Shown here one piece after another: positions 61,511 through 64,000 of a stretch of 64,000 nucleotides of DNA. How positions within the stretch are numbered: the first letter of the stretch is position 1; the number at the start of each line of letters is the position of its first letter. The position numbers and the translations under genes are program-made. Origin of the DNA: Thiothrix phosphatis (GTDB lineage Bacteria > Pseudomonadota > Gammaproteobacteria > Thiotrichales > Thiotrichaceae); the NCBI RefSeq assembly GCF_035668035.1, contig NZ_JAYMYJ010000110.1, positions 1-64,000 of the forward strand, written 5' to 3'. The notes under the pieces were generated by a model. It saw only the letters and a list, made by a program, of their open reading frames with translations, made no database searches and was not told the origin of the DNA.

Positions 61511-61732
61511 CAGTCAAATTCCGGTAAATCGTGACCGGCGCAGTATACCATCATCCTCCGGAAGCAGGCTGCTTCACCCCAAAAACCTGCCATTTTTCTG
61601 CCATCTGGCCATGCTCCCATGGCGTAGTAGCTACTGACCATTTTTGTACACATCCCCTATAATCAATCGCCGTATTCAGGCAATCCACACCAATATCATT
61701 CACCCCCTACACCCAAGAACGGGAGACCCCAC

Positions 61733-62482
61733 ATGAAGACATGGTTCGCGACTGGAATCCTTTTGCTGTCCACCGGATGCGCCAGCGTACACGACAACAA
61801 GCCACCCCACTGGACGTATGAAGGCGCAGAAGGGCCGGAACATTGGGGCGAACTGGCGGACGCCTACAAAGCCTGCGCCACTGGCAAAAACCAATCCCCT
61901 GTCAATCTGGACAACCAGCATGCCGTCGCCGCCAAGCTTCCCCCCCTGCAACTGGCGTATGGCGCTGGCGGCTACGAAGAGTTGAACAACGGCCACACCA
62001 TCCAGGTCAACTACCAGCCGGGTGGCTCCCTGACGCTTGATGGCCACCGCTACGGGCTGAAACAGTTCCACTTCCACGCCCCCAGTGAAAACCAGATTGA
62101 TGGCAAAACCTACCCATTGGAAGCGCATCTGGTGCATGCCGACCAGGATAACAATCTGGCGGTCATCGCCATCATGTTCACCGAAAGTGCTCAAGACAAT
62201 CCTAACCTGGAGCCATTCTGGTCACAAATGCCGACTCACCCTGATGAAAAAACAGCGCTGATGCCTTTGGTCGACGTTGCCAAACTGCTGCCCGCCAAAC
62301 GTGACTATTACCGTTTCAGTGGCTCGTTGACCACGCCGCCTTGCTCCGAAGGGGTTGTGTGGCTGGTGATGAAACAGCCTGTCAACGCCTCCAAAACGCA
62401 AATTGAAAAGTTCACCCAAATCATGGGCCACCCGAACAACCGGCCAATACAGCCGGTGAATGCGCGACCATTGCTAAAGTGA
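61733..62482 (+). CDS. Alpha carbonic anhydrase lipoprotein
   Basis: 249 residues. A lipobox (LLSTGCAS) anchors it in the periplasm. The CA fold is shown by HWTYEGAEGPEHWGEL, KNQSPVNLD, zinc ligands His113 and His115 (QFHFHAPSE) and His132 (EAHLVHADQ), and TTPPCSEGVVWLVM. It interconverts CO2 and bicarbonate outside the cytoplasm, useful for inorganic-carbon supply in an autotroph. Its 3' end is followed 68 bp later by an exported unknown protein gene in the same direction. Confidence 0.95.
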   Translation: MKTWFATGILLLSTGCASVHDNKPPHWTYEGAEGPEHWGELADAYKACATGKNQSPVNLDNQHAVAAKLPPLQLAYGAGGYEELNNGHTIQVNYQPGGSLTLDGHRYGLKQFHFHAPSENQIDGKTYPLEAHLVHADQDNNLAVIAIMFTESAQDNPNLEPFWSQMPTHPDEKTALMPLVDVAKLLPAKRDYYRFSGSLTTPPCSEGVVWLVMKQPVNASKTQIEKFTQIMGHPNNRPIQPVNARPLLK

Positions 62483-62550
62483 CTTCAGCCGGTTTGCTGG
62501 CGGGCTGTCCTGTGATAGCCTGCCTTATCACAAACCGTAAGGGTTACAAA

Positions 62551-63189
62551 ATGAAACATCCATTGCGAGACACTCCGCTAGCCTTAGTATTCACTGCCAT
62601 CCTGCTGCTGGGCGGTGCCAATGCCGCCAACGCCGAAGACCCCAAAGCCAATGAAACCCCTCCCGCCACAGCCAGCCAACCTGCGGCGGAACCAGCGCAC
62701 GTTGAAGCGCCCCCCACCGCTGTTGCGGCGGTCGACTCGTTTTACCAGGACTACCTGAATTTCCACCCGGCGGGCGATGACGAAGAATCTTTGCCGCCTG
62801 AAATTGGCTTGTCCGAATCGTTCAAAACCGACATCAAGAAAAGCGACGAGGTTTGCCAGAATTTTGATGATGGCCCGTGCGGTTGGGGGGCAGATGGTGA
62901 CCAGTACCTCGATTCGCAAGACCCCGACCCGGATCTGGACTACAAGAATTCAGGCATTGCCATCACCGAACCTGAACCCGGCAACGTACAAGTCAAGCTT
63001 AATGTGAACCCTTCCCTGCCCGAGGGAAATTTCCGCACCATCACCTACAAAATGGTGCAGGAAGATGGCAAATGGGTGGCGGATGACATCCTGTACCACG
63101 ATGAAGACGCCGTGACCTCCACCCGGCAAATGCTGGCGGAAGAGCGGGCCGATATAGAAAAAGCGCAGAAAGAGGCGCAGAAACCATAA
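62551..63189 (+). CDS. Exported protein, unknown (DUF3828-like)
   Basis: 212 residues. Signal peptide (LALVFTAILLLGGANAANA) and a Pro/Ala-rich linker, then a domain with VDSFYQDYLNFHP, LPPEIGLSESFK and an acidic stretch DSQDPDPDLDYKN, ending ITYKMVQEDGKWVADDILYH. The overall pattern (FY..YL; W.v.DI.Y) recalls DUF3828-type periplasmic proteins; not certain. The ATG at 62551 is the one at the signal peptide. Charged C-terminal helix. Confidence 0.7.
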   Translation: MKHPLRDTPLALVFTAILLLGGANAANAEDPKANETPPATASQPAAEPAHVEAPPTAVAAVDSFYQDYLNFHPAGDDEESLPPEIGLSESFKTDIKKSDEVCQNFDDGPCGWGADGDQYLDSQDPDPDLDYKNSGIAITEPEPGNVQVKLNVNPSLPEGNFRTITYKMVQEDGKWVADDILYHDEDAVTSTRQMLAEERADIEKAQKEAQKP

Positions 63190-63195
63190 CCCCCA

Positions 63196-63227
63196 CAGCA
63201 TCCGGAACCTGTCGGCTCCGGATGCTG
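63196..63227. terminator. Strong hairpin between convergent genes
   Basis: CAGCATCCGGA-(10 nt)-TCCGGATGCTG, an 11-bp perfect stem in the 44-bp gap between the exported protein and cytochrome c genes. No T run follows on either strand, so it is a hairpin end or factor-dependent stop. Confidence 0.6.
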
Positions 63228-63233
63228 GCCAAA

Positions 63234-63551
63234 TCACTTCAGGCCAGCGAGATAGTCAGCCAGCTCCTTGGCTTCATCATCGGTCAGGCTCGCCACGATA
63301 GGCTTCATCACCGCTGCTTGGCCATTGGTGCGCTTGCCGTCACGGATGTCCTTCAGCTGTTCCAACAAGTACTCAGCGTTCTGGCCTGCCAGCTTTGGAT
63401 AAACAGGCAAAATGGAAGTCTTGGCATCAGCCCCGTGGCAGGACGCGCAAGCCTTGCTGGTGTAAAGGGCGGCACCGTCAGCGGATGCGGCGGAAGCCAG
63501 CCCCATGGAAAGGGCGGCAAAAGCGACAATGGCAAAGGTTTTTATCTTCAT
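63234..63551 (-). CDS. Small class I cytochrome c (c553/c4 type)
   Basis: 105 residues. Signal peptide (FAIVAFAALSMGLASAASA), single haem motif CASCHG and a distal Met in AAVMKPIVASL. LPVYPKLAGQNAEYLLEQL is the conserved helix of small periplasmic c-type electron carriers. It shuttles electrons to terminal oxidases or from sulfur/hydrogen enzymes. GGAG lies eight bases before the ATG at 63551. Confidence 0.92.
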   Translation of the reverse strand: MKIKTFAIVAFAALSMGLASAASADGAALYTSKACASCHGADAKTSILPVYPKLAGQNAEYLLEQLKDIRDGKRTNGQAAVMKPIVASLTDDEAKELADYLAGLK

Positions 63552-63756
63552 GGACATTCTCCTCATATGGACGTTGCAAGGAACCAGCTAGCCGGGGTAG
63601 GGAGCTACCACAAGCATAGGCCGGTTTTTAACATTCGGCCAACTTCCACGGAAATGATGAATGTCAAGCCGATGGGGCATGCCCCAGGATTATTTCAGCA
63701 ACGCCACGGCGGCAGTGGGGACATACAATTATCGCCACCTTGGACAGGTCTGTTTC

Positions 63757-64000
63757 ATGATGCGTTTTGCTGAATTTTTTGCAGGCGTTGGCTTGGTTCG
63801 GGAAGGTTTGGCCAGGAATGGCTGGTCATGCGCCTGGGCCAATGACATTGCCCAGGACAAGCAGGAAACCTATACCGCAAACTTTGGGGAAGGTGATTTT
63901 GTCCTGGGCGACATTTGGCAGATCGCCCAACAGCCGGAACAGATTCCGGATGATGTTTTTCTGTATACCGCATCTTTTCCTTGCACCGATTTGTCGGTGG
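63757..64000 (+). CDS. C5-cytosine DNA methyltransferase, 5' part (runs off the window)
   Basis: First 81 codons. Starts MMRFAEFFAGVGLVREGL (motif I FAGVG binds AdoMet), has CAWANDIAQDKQETYTANFG (motif II) and ASFPCTDLSV (motif IV, catalytic Cys in PC). This is a Dcm-type enzyme that methylates C5 of cytosine. It may belong to a restriction-modification system whose partner lies beyond the window. Start codon is ATGATG at 63757; only a weak AGG precedes it. Confidence 0.9.
   Translation, partial: MMRFAEFFAGVGLVREGLARNGWSCAWANDIAQDKQETYTANFGEGDFVLGDIWQIAQQPEQIPDDVFLYTASFPCTDLSV

Overview
The window is about 64 kb of dense, moderately GC-rich bacterial chromosome. Gene content points to a Gammaproteobacterium, most likely a sulfur-oxidiser of the Thiothrix/Thiotrichales kind. 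This is inferred from gene families (an Isp-type [NiFe] hydrogenase, LbtU-type siderophore porin, imelysin iron locus, SulP transporter, alpha carbonic anhydrase, QseBC/PmrAB-like kinases); no rRNA or taxonomic marker is present. Both window edges cut a gene: a 1-Cys peroxiredoxin on the left and a C5-cytosine DNA methyltransferase on the right.

Layout. 1-3.0 kb: a tightly coupled hemerythrin / hydrolase / peroxiredoxin operon, a DmeF-like metal exporter and a lipoprotein. 3.1-15.2 kb: a large iron-acquisition locus. A di-haem peroxidase and a Cys-rich protein face bfd-hemP across Fur-like boxes. Then follow imelysin, di-haem oxidoreductase, second imelysin, DUF1513, LbtU-like porin and a ferric ABC importer. 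15.2-16 kb: a PIN/antitoxin pair. 16-22.3 kb: a split MacAB-TolC efflux operon, a double-LTXXQ Spy-like protein and a DUF4405 protein. 22.3-30.4 kb: a sensory block with a giant CheB-CheR-PAS-GAF-histidine kinase, two single-domain receivers and a PAS-rich hybrid kinase. 30.6-33.4 kb: a Spy/CpxP-like lipoprotein divergent from a CpxRA-like system. 33.5-37.7 kb: a small membrane protein, a BTAD regulator, an unknown gene, tRNA-Thr and an AMP-forming ligase. 37.8-44.4 kb: the hydrogenase operon (protease, HupH-like, small subunit, Isp1, Isp2, an extra ORF, large subunit) divergent from hypC. 44.4-46.7 kb: SulP and a small exported protein. 46.7-53.8 kb: two QseBC/PmrAB-like two-component systems arranged back to back with two COG4705 membrane proteins, followed by a Lys/His-rich protein and a PepSY protein. 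53.8-57.6 kb: glycosyltransferase / deacetylase / flippase-like operon and an outer-membrane barrel. 57.9-59 kb: a second His-rich + PepSY module. The rest holds CHAD, AI-2E transporter, carbonic anhydrase, an unknown exported protein, cytochrome c and the methyltransferase.

The most informative signals are regulatory repeats that tie scattered genes together. (1) A four-half-site GTAAA array with near-identical spacing occurs in three promoters: MacAB-TolC, Spy-like/DUF4405 and Spy-like/cpxRA. It is a clear candidate CpxR regulon. (2) TTTAAG-N5-TTTAA(T/C) boxes of PmrA/BqsR type lie in front of both His-rich genes and the second PepSY gene, and a related repeat precedes the COG4705-kinase operon. 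Together these outline a local cation- or iron-responsive regulon with duplicated outputs. (3) A 41-bp near-identical copy of the end of the hydrogenase large-subunit gene lies on the far side of the AMP-ligase gene, forming direct repeats about 1.9 kb apart. (4) An EamA-transporter N-terminal remnant sits between the two kinase systems.
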